Of a DNA stretch of 64,000 nt, positions 10,282 to 19,180 are shown piece after piece (within the stretch, counting starts at the first letter, position 1; each line of letters starts with the position of its first letter). The DNA is from an uncultured Alphaproteobacteria bacterium. GTDB taxonomy: Bacteria; Pseudomonadota; Alphaproteobacteria; Micavibrionales; UBA1664. The stretch is from NCBI GenBank assembly GCA_943789475.1, contig CALSUG010000008.1, forward strand, positions 247,053 to 311,052. The letters run 5' to 3'. The notes beneath the pieces were generated by a model. It was not told the origin of the DNA and did no database searches. It was given only the letters and a program-made list of their open reading frames with translations. The translations under genes were made by a program, and so were the position numbers.

Positions 10282-11097
10282 TTAATTGCAAGTTGAAATG
10301 CTGTTTTTGAAATTTTGTGACGCTTTTTCTGACTGTTCCGCGGTTTCAAAAATACCAAAGCATGCAGACCCTGATCCACTCATTCTTGCAATTATACATC
10401 CATCACAATCCATGAGGGTTGATAATAGGTCGCCAATGTCTGGGCATAGTTGAATGGCAGAACCAGTAAGATCGTTTTGTGATGATTGCCAGTCATTGTT
10501 GAATTGTGTGAAGGGTAATCCTGATTGGTGATAGTGTTTGAACATCTCAATCGTTGATAGTTCATGGTCGGGCCAAACAATTAAAATATGTAACGGTTCA
10601 ATATCTACAGGTGTAATGATGTCACCAATTCCACGCACATGCGCAGGTTTGCCATGCAGACAGACAGGTAATTCCGCTCCTAATGTTAAACCCATGGCGC
10701 ATAAATCCTCTATGGACAATCCGATATTCCAGTATTCATTGAGCGCTTTCATAACGATGGCGGCGTCGTTTGATCCTCCACCCAATCCTGCACCCGTCGG
10801 AATATTTTTTGTTAGATGGATGTGAAATCGTGGCTCTTGTTGCGCTTTGTCTGTCATCATCCATAGGGCACGAATAATCAGATTTGGGCTATCACGTTCA
10901 ACGGATAATAATTCGGGGGTAAAAATAGTGGCATAGGGGCCATCGACCGTGAATTGTAATTCATCAGCGGGGGTGACTGTTATCTCATCTCCCCATTTTG
11001 TGAATGTCATGATGGAATCGAGTGTGTGATATCCGTCATCTCGCCGACCCGTGATGTTCAGGTTTAAATTTATTTTTGCGGGGGCGGTGAATTTCAT
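10282..11097 (-). CDS. ispE: 4-diphosphocytidyl-2-C-methyl-D-erythritol kinase
   Basis: The 271-residue GHMP kinase phosphorylates CDP-methylerythritol in the MEP isoprenoid pathway. Motif 1 is in FTAPAKINLNLNITGRRDDG at the N-terminus, the ATP-binding glycine loop is IPTGAGLGGGSNDAA (about 99-113), and motif 3 is MSGSGSACFGIF near the C-terminus. Length is slightly short but normal. It starts directly after the stop codon of the HemY-like gene, so the two are one transcriptional unit, an association seen in other alphaproteobacteria only loosely, as far as I know. Confidence 0.95.
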   Translation of the reverse strand: MKFTAPAKINLNLNITGRRDDGYHTLDSIMTFTKWGDEITVTPADELQFTVDGPYATIFTPELLSVERDSPNLIIRALWMMTDKAQQEPRFHIHLTKNIPTGAGLGGGSNDAAIVMKALNEYWNIGLSIEDLCAMGLTLGAELPVCLHGKPAHVRGIGDIITPVDIEPLHILIVWPDHELSTIEMFKHYHQSGLPFTQFNNDWQSSQNDLTGSAIQLCPDIGDLLSTLMDCDGCIIARMSGSGSACFGIFETAEQSEKASQNFKNSISTCN

Positions 11098-12402
11098 TTA
11101 GGCGGCTTGTGGATCGAGGAGAGATAGTCCAGATGGTAGCGCGCTTTGACTATCTTCGTTATCTTGGCGAACATCATCAGGGTATGTCCATTCAATCGTG
11201 TTGAAATCACCATTGATATTTGTGGCATCCCAGGTGGGGTAAATTTTACCTGTTTTATGACATGCCCATGCCATGTTTTGATGTGCCGTCGCGATATTTT
11301 CTAACCATCCGCCAAGTGGATCAATACGGTGCATTAATTGATAGGCGCGCACGGTTGGTTTGTTTTTTATACTCTCACGTAAAAATCGTGTGGCATGTTC
11401 GGATTGATTGAGACGTAATACTGCCTCGGCAATGTAAAGAGCGCCTGATGGTGATTGTGGATTAAAACGGTGGAGGTCTTCTATCCATGACACCATGGCG
11501 TGCGTATTGTCGATCGTTTTCTTTGGTGCGTATTTGATCCAAAAATCTAATATTTGTGGGTGTGGTGTTTCGCTCCATATTTTTTTAATCAGGTTTAGTG
11601 ATTTGCGCCGCTTATTATCTTGCGCCCATGATTTTAAATTGTTGAGCGCAATAGGGAGGGATAGAGCATTTAACTTTGATGCTTTTTTAAGGTCGCCGTT
11701 CATTAAATATAAAATGGATTCATCGTCAACCCATTGGTCAATATGATCTTTGTCTGTCTTCTTTAAATTTTTAAGCAGGTCTAGTGCGCGATCATAGTCC
11801 TTAGTATGGAGGGCTATTTGATAAAATGATTGCGCGATCCAAGGTTGTTTGGGTGATTGTTTATGGGCCTTTTCGGCCAATACGCGAGCATAACGATAGT
11901 CACCTTTTTCGATAGCGATTTGTAGTAACCCTTTGAGGCCAAGGAATGAGGTTTCTTTATGATCAACAAGGGTGTTGAATGATTGTATAGCCTTTTTGTC
12001 ATCTTGATTTAATCGTGCAGTGAGACCAGAAAGAAGCGCAGATAATCCAAAATCATTATTTAAAAACCGTGAGGTTCGTTTGGCGTAGTATTGGGCTGAT
12101 TTTGCATCGCCTGCGGCTACTGCCGATAGGCCATAGGCCAAGGCTTGCAATCCCTTTGCATGTGATTTTTTTTCGTTATAAGTCGCGATAGATTTTGGTG
12201 CATGAACGAATGCGCGTAACGTGCGATAGATAATTGACAGGGTCCAAAGGGATGTGAGTGCTAATAATGTAAAAACACCGAGGTTTGTGGTTAGGCTATA
12301 ATCTTGAAAACCGACATGAATGGTTCCACCAATATTGATCATCCACATAAATGCGGTGATGAATAATCCTGTTTTAATAAAGAACCAAAACGTTGATAGC
12401 AT
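11098..12402 (-). CDS. HemY-like TPR-repeat inner-membrane protein
   Basis: This 434-residue protein has two N-terminal membrane helices (about 5-25 and 38-60: FFIKTGLFITAFMWMINIGG and NLGVFTLLALTSLWTLSIIY). A cytoplasmic or periplasmic array of helical repeats follows, with the start motif KGLQALAYGLSAVAAGDAKSAQYYAKR that is typical of the HemY N-terminal family. HemY homologues sit in heme-biosynthesis operons of proteobacteria; their biochemical role is unclear, and they are not the protoporphyrinogen oxidase of the same name in Gram-positives. No heme gene is adjacent here; ispE is. The TPR identity rests on the helical repeat pattern. Confidence 0.75.
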   Translation of the reverse strand: MLSTFWFFIKTGLFITAFMWMINIGGTIHVGFQDYSLTTNLGVFTLLALTSLWTLSIIYRTLRAFVHAPKSIATYNEKKSHAKGLQALAYGLSAVAAGDAKSAQYYAKRTSRFLNNDFGLSALLSGLTARLNQDDKKAIQSFNTLVDHKETSFLGLKGLLQIAIEKGDYRYARVLAEKAHKQSPKQPWIAQSFYQIALHTKDYDRALDLLKNLKKTDKDHIDQWVDDESILYLMNGDLKKASKLNALSLPIALNNLKSWAQDNKRRKSLNLIKKIWSETPHPQILDFWIKYAPKKTIDNTHAMVSWIEDLHRFNPQSPSGALYIAEAVLRLNQSEHATRFLRESIKNKPTVRAYQLMHRIDPLGGWLENIATAHQNMAWACHKTGKIYPTWDATNINGDFNTIEWTYPDDVRQDNEDSQSALPSGLSLLDPQAA

Positions 12403-12461
12403 AAGGTTATATGATAGGAGTTGAAGTGGGTTGTCACGGAAAAAACGAGAACTATCCAGAC

Positions 12462-12486
12462 AAAAAAAGACGGGGAAACCCCCGCC
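12462..12486 (-). terminator. Intrinsic terminator of the LuxR-type gene
   Basis: On the minus strand GGCGGGG, loop GTTT and CCCCGTC form a seven-base-pair stem (one G-T pair) followed by seven T residues. It lies 33 nt after the stop of the LuxR-type gene and before the HemY-like gene. Confidence 0.75.
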
Positions 12487-12518
12487 AGTCGAATAAAAAT
12501 AGTTTCTATTTATGTCTT

Positions 12519-13298
12519 TTAGTCTATGTCGGTTTTATACAAAATGGAACTACCATTGTTGGTAGTAAATTCAAATTGTTCAGGTGTTATAAGGCCTGAA
12601 TTGATCGCACGGATAACTGCGAAAACGCGATTGTTTGTTTCTAATTTTTTAAAAATATTTTTCCAATGATATCGCACTGTGTTAACGCTGATATGGCTGA
12701 TTGTTGCGATATCGAGGTCTGTTTTTCCTATGGCGGCAAGATTTATGATGTTTTGTTCTTTTGTGGTTAACGTTGTGGAGGTTGTTTTTGCGGTCTCAGA
12801 TTTTTCATAGGCGGTAACCAAATACGAGCTAAGTAAATAAAGTGCACTTAATAGCGCAGGATCATAATCTGTGATCATTTCTTGTTTTGCAATTGATATG
12901 AAATAACTATCACCACCTTGACGGAGATAGCTCGCAGCTAATCCGTCCATTAGGCCATATTTTTGAGCATCGTGCATCATGAGCATTTGTGATGTTGAAG
13001 GAGATATTGTTTGCATATACTCACTCCAGTAAAATGGATCTTGGCTTTTTATGAGTTTAAGGTGAATTGGATCGACAGAAAAATACTCTTGCTCAACGTA
13101 TCTTTGCTGCCATTCCGGTGGGAAAGTTGTGTTGTAGTATTTGTGGTTTAGGGTCGCTGGAATTTCAGAAATATTTGCTTGTGAAAAAATATAATAATCA
13201 AATCCGTAATTTGTAATGGCATCATTGAATGTTTTGATGGCCTCTTCAAAATTATCGACGGTTTTTATTGTTGTTATATAGTCGTGTAATTTATTCAT
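12519..13298 (-). CDS. LuxR-family regulator with autoinducer-binding domain (LuxR solo)
   Basis: The 259-residue protein has an N-terminal acyl-homoserine-lactone-binding-type domain and a C-terminal LuxR helix-turn-helix. The ligand-domain landmarks have the same spacing as TraR: W63, Y67, D76-P77, W91 and G119, equivalent to W57, Y61, D70-P71, W85 and G113. The DNA-binding part contains TTKEQNIINLAAIGKTDLDIA and SVNTVRYHWKNIFKKL. No luxI-type synthase is nearby, so it would respond to signals made elsewhere or by other cells. Ligand and targets are unknown. It has its own terminator, so it is probably transcribed alone. Confidence 0.87.
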   Translation of the reverse strand: MNKLHDYITTIKTVDNFEEAIKTFNDAITNYGFDYYIFSQANISEIPATLNHKYYNTTFPPEWQQRYVEQEYFSVDPIHLKLIKSQDPFYWSEYMQTISPSTSQMLMMHDAQKYGLMDGLAASYLRQGGDSYFISIAKQEMITDYDPALLSALYLLSSYLVTAYEKSETAKTTSTTLTTKEQNIINLAAIGKTDLDIATISHISVNTVRYHWKNIFKKLETNNRVFAVIRAINSGLITPEQFEFTTNNGSSILYKTDID

Positions 13299-13332
13299 AC
13301 AAATGCATTCAATAGTATTCTTTCGTATATGT

Positions 13333-13995
13333 CTAAATGTTTTTTAGAAAATTTACAGCTTTATCAAAACGATAGTCGACATGCATTGGGAGATCTTTTG
13401 GTTGGCTGGGGTGATCAATTAAGACAGTTGTTAATCCCATCTTGTGAGGAATGTTTAAATTCCAGTCACGATCTTCTGCAAATGCGGTTTCATTCGGATC
13501 TGTTTCTAAAATTTCTAACGATCGTTTGGTTACGATATCGGATTCGTGTTTGTGGTTAAAATCAACATCTTCCAATCCCATAATGGCGTGTGGTTCAAAA
13601 AAATCTTCTAAACCTAGATGAGGAAGCATTCGTACTGCCCAATCACGTGATGCATGTGTCATTAAAACATGTTTTACATCAGGTAATGCGCGAAACGCGC
13701 TGGGTAAATCGGGACATGCATTTGTTACGGTGTGATCCATTTCGGCATGAAATGGGATGTGTAAATCACGTTTTTCAATACCAAATTTGTCGACGAGCAT
13801 TTTAACCGTCAGGCGATGTTTTTCTTGTGATTCTTCGGCCAGTTTGAGCGCATCATCAAAATTGATATCATACCCCATTTTGACGACAGCGCGAGCAACA
13901 GATTCACGCATGGATTGATGGAGTGCGGGGGTGACGCTGTATAATGTGTCATCTAAATCCCAAATAATACCTTTGATGTTTTTTAATTTTTCCAT
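13333..13995 (-). CDS. HAD-family hydrolase, pyrimidine 5'-nucleotidase type
   Basis: From the ATG at 13995 the 220-residue protein begins MEKLKNIKGIIWDLDDTLYS, with the HAD nucleophile motif DLDDT (residues 13-17). LMTHASRDWAVRMLPHLGLED carries motif II, and AFAEDRDWNLNIPHKMGLTTV holds the acidic motif IV region. The arrangement matches the SDT1/PYRUVATE-type pyrimidine 5'-nucleotidase subfamily, which dephosphorylates UMP/CMP-like substrates; the exact substrate is not predictable. The longer open frame to 14052 overlaps the upstream methyltransferase and is not the likely start. Confidence 0.85.
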   Translation of the reverse strand: MEKLKNIKGIIWDLDDTLYSVTPALHQSMRESVARAVVKMGYDINFDDALKLAEESQEKHRLTVKMLVDKFGIEKRDLHIPFHAEMDHTVTNACPDLPSAFRALPDVKHVLMTHASRDWAVRMLPHLGLEDFFEPHAIMGLEDVDFNHKHESDIVTKRSLEILETDPNETAFAEDRDWNLNIPHKMGLTTVLIDHPSQPKDLPMHVDYRFDKAVNFLKNI

Positions 13996-14011
13996 ACTGG
14001 AAATGTAGCAT

Positions 14012-14797
14012 TTATTTAATGCACTTAAAAATTTTAAATCCGTTTTGTTCAACTATTTTTTCGCAAGATTTAAAGTGTTTTAGGATCGCTTTTTCGTATG
14101 GCATGTGTTTGTTCGCGACAATCCATGCACGTCCTTTTGATCGTAAATGACGTGCGGCGGTTTCAATAAATTTTATGCCCATATCGCGATCTTCAGTGGC
14201 ACCATCATGGAATGGGGGATTCATAATTACAAAATCCAATGGCTTTAAATCGTCGACCCGGTTTGTGCAATCCGCTTGTTTAATAACAGCGCGTGCATCG
14301 GATATGTTTTTTGTGCAGGCATCAACAGCACGGGTATCAAAATCTAATGAATATAGTGTGGTGATGTCGATATTTTGGGTTAGAGCATGCCGCGTTAAAA
14401 ATCCATAACCGCATCCAAAATCGGCACCTGTCCCTTTTAAGTTTGGGAGGTGCTCGCTCAGTAATTGAGAGCCGGCATCAATTTTATTCCACCCAAACAA
14501 TCCAGGCATGGAATAAAACCCAGTGCTGTCAATCATGCGTAATTGTGTATGGGTAATCCATTCATCAATAATAGAGGGTGTGTCATCTGTTTTTGTGAGG
14601 GTAATAAAACGCGATTTTTTTTTACTCTCACTCTGTGCATTTGGAAAGTGCTTGAGAAGCATTTTTTCAAGGGATTTTCCACCCAAGTCATTGGGTTGAA
14701 TAATTTCTATTTCCGAACCAGCATCTGCCTCTTGCCATGTTTTGGCGATGAGACCATGTGTTTCTTCTTTTTGTTTTGTTCCGTGAATTCTGATCAT
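14012..14797 (-). CDS. RsmC-like class I SAM-dependent methyltransferase
   Basis: The 261-residue protein contains the SAM-binding motif GADFGCGYGFLTRHAL (about 131-146) and the catalytic NPPFHDG (about 199-205) of N6/N2 base methyltransferases. The closest architecture is RsmC (16S rRNA m2G1207), with a degenerate N-terminal domain before the catalytic one. The NPPF motif together with the downstream TARHLRSKGRAWIVANKHMPYEK is typical of the RsmC/RlmG group. Precise rRNA target is an inference. It ends 16 nt before the HAD hydrolase start, and the two are probably co-transcribed. Confidence 0.85.
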   Translation of the reverse strand: MIRIHGTKQKEETHGLIAKTWQEADAGSEIEIIQPNDLGGKSLEKMLLKHFPNAQSESKKKSRFITLTKTDDTPSIIDEWITHTQLRMIDSTGFYSMPGLFGWNKIDAGSQLLSEHLPNLKGTGADFGCGYGFLTRHALTQNIDITTLYSLDFDTRAVDACTKNISDARAVIKQADCTNRVDDLKPLDFVIMNPPFHDGATEDRDMGIKFIETAARHLRSKGRAWIVANKHMPYEKAILKHFKSCEKIVEQNGFKIFKCIK

Positions 14798-14878
14798 CTT
14801 ATCGGTATCCTGAATTTATTTTTGTATCTAATCAATGTAAATTTGTATATTGGACATAATTATGATATGGTAATTGCT

Positions 14879-15334
14879 ATGAAAATGGTATTTAAAATAG
14901 CAGCAAAGCCTAAATTGCGATTGCTTTGTATTGCATCGACAGATGAAATTAAAAGAGAATATCTCGAAAAGAGAGGGGTAGCTGAAGGAAGAACACAATT
15001 TCCATTGGGGGATGATAGGCCTGAATGGGATGAGAGTTCATATTTTATTACCCATAAAAAGAAACCTATCGCATTTTTTCGGATTCGAAAAAGAGAAATT
15101 GATGGAGAAAGGGTTTTAACTTTGTTAGTTGCAGAGTCTAAGGTACATAGCGTGTTGAAAGGACATGTGCTTGATGCAGTTTTGGATTGTGTTGAAAAAA
15201 TGGCTAAAGATGAAAGATTTGACGTAATTGTCATGGATAGACCAAATTATCAAGCTCCCCACATGAAAACATTATTTGAAAAAAGAGGTTATAATGAATC
15301 TAATGCAGGTGAATACCCTCGTAAAATTCTTTAG
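14879..15334 (+). CDS. Uncharacterised protein, possible GNAT-fold
   Basis: The 151-residue product from the ATG at 14879 begins MKMVFKIAAKPKLRLLCIAS; an ATG at 14867 would add four residues. The open frame continues far upstream but overlaps the divergent methyltransferase, so it is not coding there. The end, FDVIVMDRPNYQAPHMKTLFEKRGY, resembles the last strand-helix of GNAT acetyltransferases, where a FxxxGF/Y motif is common. No acetyl-CoA P-loop is obvious, so this is weak. It is convergent with usg. Confidence 0.55.
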   Translation: MKMVFKIAAKPKLRLLCIASTDEIKREYLEKRGVAEGRTQFPLGDDRPEWDESSYFITHKKKPIAFFRIRKREIDGERVLTLLVAESKVHSVLKGHVLDAVLDCVEKMAKDERFDVIVMDRPNYQAPHMKTLFEKRGYNESNAGEYPRKIL

Positions 15335-15336
15335 CA

Positions 15337-15606
15337 TTACTGCAATGTATATTCACCTGTGTAATATAAAAATTCATCTGCTTTGATTAATTTTTGTTCG
15401 GCGAGGATGATTGAGTGTAATGGGCCATCCAATTCCTTTTCCCAAAAATGGAGAAATCCATTTAGAACTGGAAATTCAGGCGCAATATCGTAATCTTGCC
15501 AAACGTATGATTGTAAAAGGTGAGGCATATCAGGCATGTGATAAATGATTTCAGCTGTGGTCAGATTGTATCCATCAACCATGCGTTTTTCAAAATCAGA
15601 ATTCAT
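15337..15606 (-). CDS. usg: Usg family protein
   Basis: The 89-residue protein contains TTAEIIYHMPDMPHLLQSYV, followed by WQDYDIAPEFPVLNGFL and a C-terminal LDGPLHSI. These are hallmarks of the small alphaproteobacterial Usg family (named from a tryptophan-locus neighbour). Function is unknown; members are probably soluble. A normal-length copy. It is convergent with the preceding gene, with two nucleotides between the stops, and divergent from groES. Confidence 0.85.
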   Translation of the reverse strand: MNSDFEKRMVDGYNLTTAEIIYHMPDMPHLLQSYVWQDYDIAPEFPVLNGFLHFWEKELDGPLHSIILAEQKLIKADEFLYYTGEYTLQ

Positions 15607-15700
15607 GTCTCATTAACCTCCTGTCATTAATCGTGCAAAGGCAATCCTTGCCTCTAACATTCAGGATATGAACAAAAGGTTAATTTTTAGTGAAAAACAT

Positions 15701-15729
15701 CTTGAAAATGCCACAATTATTTCTATATG
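15701..15729 (+). promoter_or_regulatory. Heat-shock (RpoH/sigma-32) type promoter for groESL
   Basis: CTTGAAAAT at 15701-15709 is followed, 13-14 nt on, by CTATATGA at 15723-15730. The CTTG to C-TAT spacing of 17-18 nt matches alphaproteobacterial RpoH promoters. It lies 117 nt before the groES ATG. I see no CIRCE inverted repeat (TTAGCACTC/GAGTGCTAA) in the region, so RpoH control is the more likely mode. Confidence 0.55.
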
Positions 15730-15817
15730 ATGTCCTTGTCTTTTGAGGTGCTGGTTTACAGGCTTTGAAAGGCTTTTGGTTTAAAAATGTAAACAAAAGA
15801 AAAGGAGCAAGAGAGAC

Positions 15818-16108
15818 ATGAAATTTCGTCCTCTACACGATCGCGTATTATTAAGACGCGTTGAACAAGAAAATAAAACAGCCGGTGGAATTATTATCCC
15901 TGATACAGCACAAGAAAAGCCAATGGAAGGTGAAATCCTTGCATGTGGTAACGGTCTTCGTGATGAAACAGGTAACGTTGTTGCATTGGATGTAAAAGCG
16001 GGCGACCGTGTTTTATTCACAAAATGGGCTGGTACGGAAGTCACAATCGATGGTGAAGAGCTGTTGGTGATGAAAGAGTCTGACATTGTTGGCGTAATCG
16101 CTGCTTAA
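15818..16108 (+). CDS. groES: Co-chaperonin GroES
   Basis: The 96-residue protein begins [19 protein letters not shown] and has the mobile-loop segment [15 protein letters not shown] (about 25-39). It forms the heptameric lid of the GroEL folding chamber. The ATG is preceded by AAGGAGCAAGAGAG. Length is the family norm. It is the first gene of the groES-groEL operon, 30 nt before groEL. Confidence 0.98.
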   Translation: MKFRPLHDRVLLRRVEQENKTAGGIIIPDTAQEKPMEGEILACGNGLRDETGNVVALDVKAGDRVLFTKWAGTEVTIDGEELLVMKESDIVGVIAA

Positions 16109-16123
16109 TTTATAAAAATTTAA

Positions 16124-17785
<1,662 letters not shown>

Positions 17786-17810
17786 ATCATATCTTTCCAA
17801 ATAAGGAATC

Positions 17811-17841
17811 TAAAAGGAGGTCTTTATGGCCTCTTTTTTTT
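17811..17841 (+). terminator. Intrinsic terminator of groESL
   Basis: AAAGGAGGTC and GGCCTCTTTT pair around a TTTAT loop (ten pairs, two of them G-T) and run into a T tract. It lies about 25 nt after the groEL stop. Confidence 0.8.
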
Positions 17842-17877
17842 ATTTGTGTTTCTTTAAATTTACGGTTACAAATAAAT

Positions 17878-18297
17878 ATGGATAATAAAAACGCAAAAAT
17901 TGAATTTAAAGTTGTAGCAAGACTAGATGGTAATGTATTCCAGTTTGATAAGGGGGGTAATAGTTATCAGTTTTCTGAAATATCATTGTCTGGATATCAT
18001 GGTGAGTTAGCCCTGCATGCTATAAGAGGTGAAACAGTTGATATTATTCGAGAAGGAACAACCTTATCGTATGAACCACTTGTTGTTTCTCAATCTGGTT
18101 ATGAGGGACATGTTGTGTTCTTCAAAGATGTTCCTGATGAAATTGCGGCCTTGTTAAAAAAAGAGTGCGATGGTACCCATTTTTTAGCGGCACAGTTTTT
18201 AAATGATGCAGATGTGGTTCGTCTTTATGTGAGAAATAATGATCATGAACGAGCATCTTCTATATCTAATATTCTCGCTAATAAACTAGGACGCTAA
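17878..18297 (+). CDS. Uncharacterised 139-residue protein
   Basis: I do not recognise a family. It begins MDNKNAKIEFKVVARLDGNV and is polar, with no signal peptide or membrane segment. The sequence alternates short beta-like stretches with loops. It sits alone between the groEL terminator and a promoter for the SapC-like gene. No convincing ribosome-binding site precedes the ATG, so expression is less certain. G+C content is lower than that of groEL. Confidence 0.55.
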   Translation: MDNKNAKIEFKVVARLDGNVFQFDKGGNSYQFSEISLSGYHGELALHAIRGETVDIIREGTTLSYEPLVVSQSGYEGHVVFFKDVPDEIAALLKKECDGTHFLAAQFLNDADVVRLYVRNNDHERASSISNILANKLGR

Positions 18298-18302
18298 TAC
18301 GC

Positions 18303-18331
18303 TTGCAACGCTTATGCAATGCTCGTATCCT
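18303..18331 (+). promoter_or_regulatory. Promoter for the SapC-like gene
   Basis: TTGCAA at 18303-18308, a 17-nt spacer and TATCCT at 18326-18331 fit a sigma-70-type promoter 33 nt before the ATG of the SapC-like gene. The -35 box begins TTGCA as in the rplKA and rplP promoters of this window. Confidence 0.45.
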
Positions 18332-18363
18332 ATTTGTGTTATTAATTAAAAGGACGAATTATT

Positions 18364-19107
18364 ATGGCTGATGAAGCAACACAACAACTTCCACTATTTT
18401 ATAAAAACCCTGTCTTGTTAGACGGTGAAAAGCACCAAAAAATGTCATTGGTCAAAAATTTTGGCCTTGGATTTACGAAAGGTACAAATGCGGTTCCAGT
18501 TAATTTGATCGAATTTCCGCAAATTGCACATTTTTATCCTATCGCATTTTCAAACGACGGTCAGGCAACGCCTGTTGCAATCATGGGGGTTCGTAATGAT
18601 GAAAATTTATTTGTAACGGATAAGGGAGAATGGCAAGAAGATACGTATATTCCATCATATATTCGTCGTTATCCGTTTATTTTGACTGAGGTGAATGAAG
18701 GTGAATCTTTATCACTTTGTATTGATGAAACAGAAGAGGTTATATCAAATGATAACGATAATCCTTTGTTTGGTGACGACAAAAAACCAACTGATCTGGC
18801 GAATAATGCAATGGAATTTTGCAAATCTTATCACGCGGCAAGCCAACAAACATTGGAATTTTCAAAGGCCTTGGCCGATAGTGGTTTGTTGATTGAGCGT
18901 ACGGCCGAGTTGGTTGTAAAGGGGGATCAAAAAATTAATTTTTCTGGATTTGCGATTATTGATGAAGAAAAATTCAATAAACTGGACGATGCAACATTTG
19001 CCGAATGGCGTCAAAAAGGTTGGATCGGTGCGATTTATGCCCATCTATTTTCAGGATTTCACTGGAATGGAATTACAAAACTATTGAACGAAAAAATGGT
19101 GAATTAA
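18364..19107 (+). CDS. SapC family protein
   Basis: The 247-residue protein shows the SapC family pattern: LPLFYKNPVLLDGEKHQKM near the N-terminus, then NLIEFPQIAHFYPIAFSND, and YIPSYIRRYPFILTEV (about 98-113). The name comes from a Campylobacter S-layer-associated gene, but most alphaproteobacterial members are soluble proteins of unknown role. No signal peptide is visible. The ATG is preceded by AAAAGGACG. The gene has its own promoter and terminator, so it is a single-gene unit. Confidence 0.8.
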   Translation: MADEATQQLPLFYKNPVLLDGEKHQKMSLVKNFGLGFTKGTNAVPVNLIEFPQIAHFYPIAFSNDGQATPVAIMGVRNDENLFVTDKGEWQEDTYIPSYIRRYPFILTEVNEGESLSLCIDETEEVISNDNDNPLFGDDKKPTDLANNAMEFCKSYHAASQQTLEFSKALADSGLLIERTAELVVKGDQKINFSGFAIIDEEKFNKLDDATFAEWRQKGWIGAIYAHLFSGFHWNGITKLLNEKMVN

Positions 19108-19138
19108 TAATTTTAAAAACATCATTTTAGATGATCTT

Positions 19139-19164
19139 AAAAGTGGCTTTACTGCCACTTTTTT
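19139..19164 (+). terminator. Intrinsic terminator of the SapC-like gene
   Basis: AAAAGTGGC and GCCACTTTT form a perfect nine-base-pair stem with a TTTACT loop, followed by a T run. The start codon of the next gene is only 17 nt further on. Confidence 0.85.
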
Positions 19165-19180
19165 ATTAGAATGAATATTC

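Noticed and set aside
14543-14866. Long N-terminal part of the GNAT-like gene
   Set aside because: It lies antisense to the RsmC-like gene and the translation there is cysteine/phenylalanine-rich, as expected for a shadow frame.
15607-15817. CIRCE element upstream of groES
   Set aside because: I looked for TTAGCACTC and its complement and found no match.
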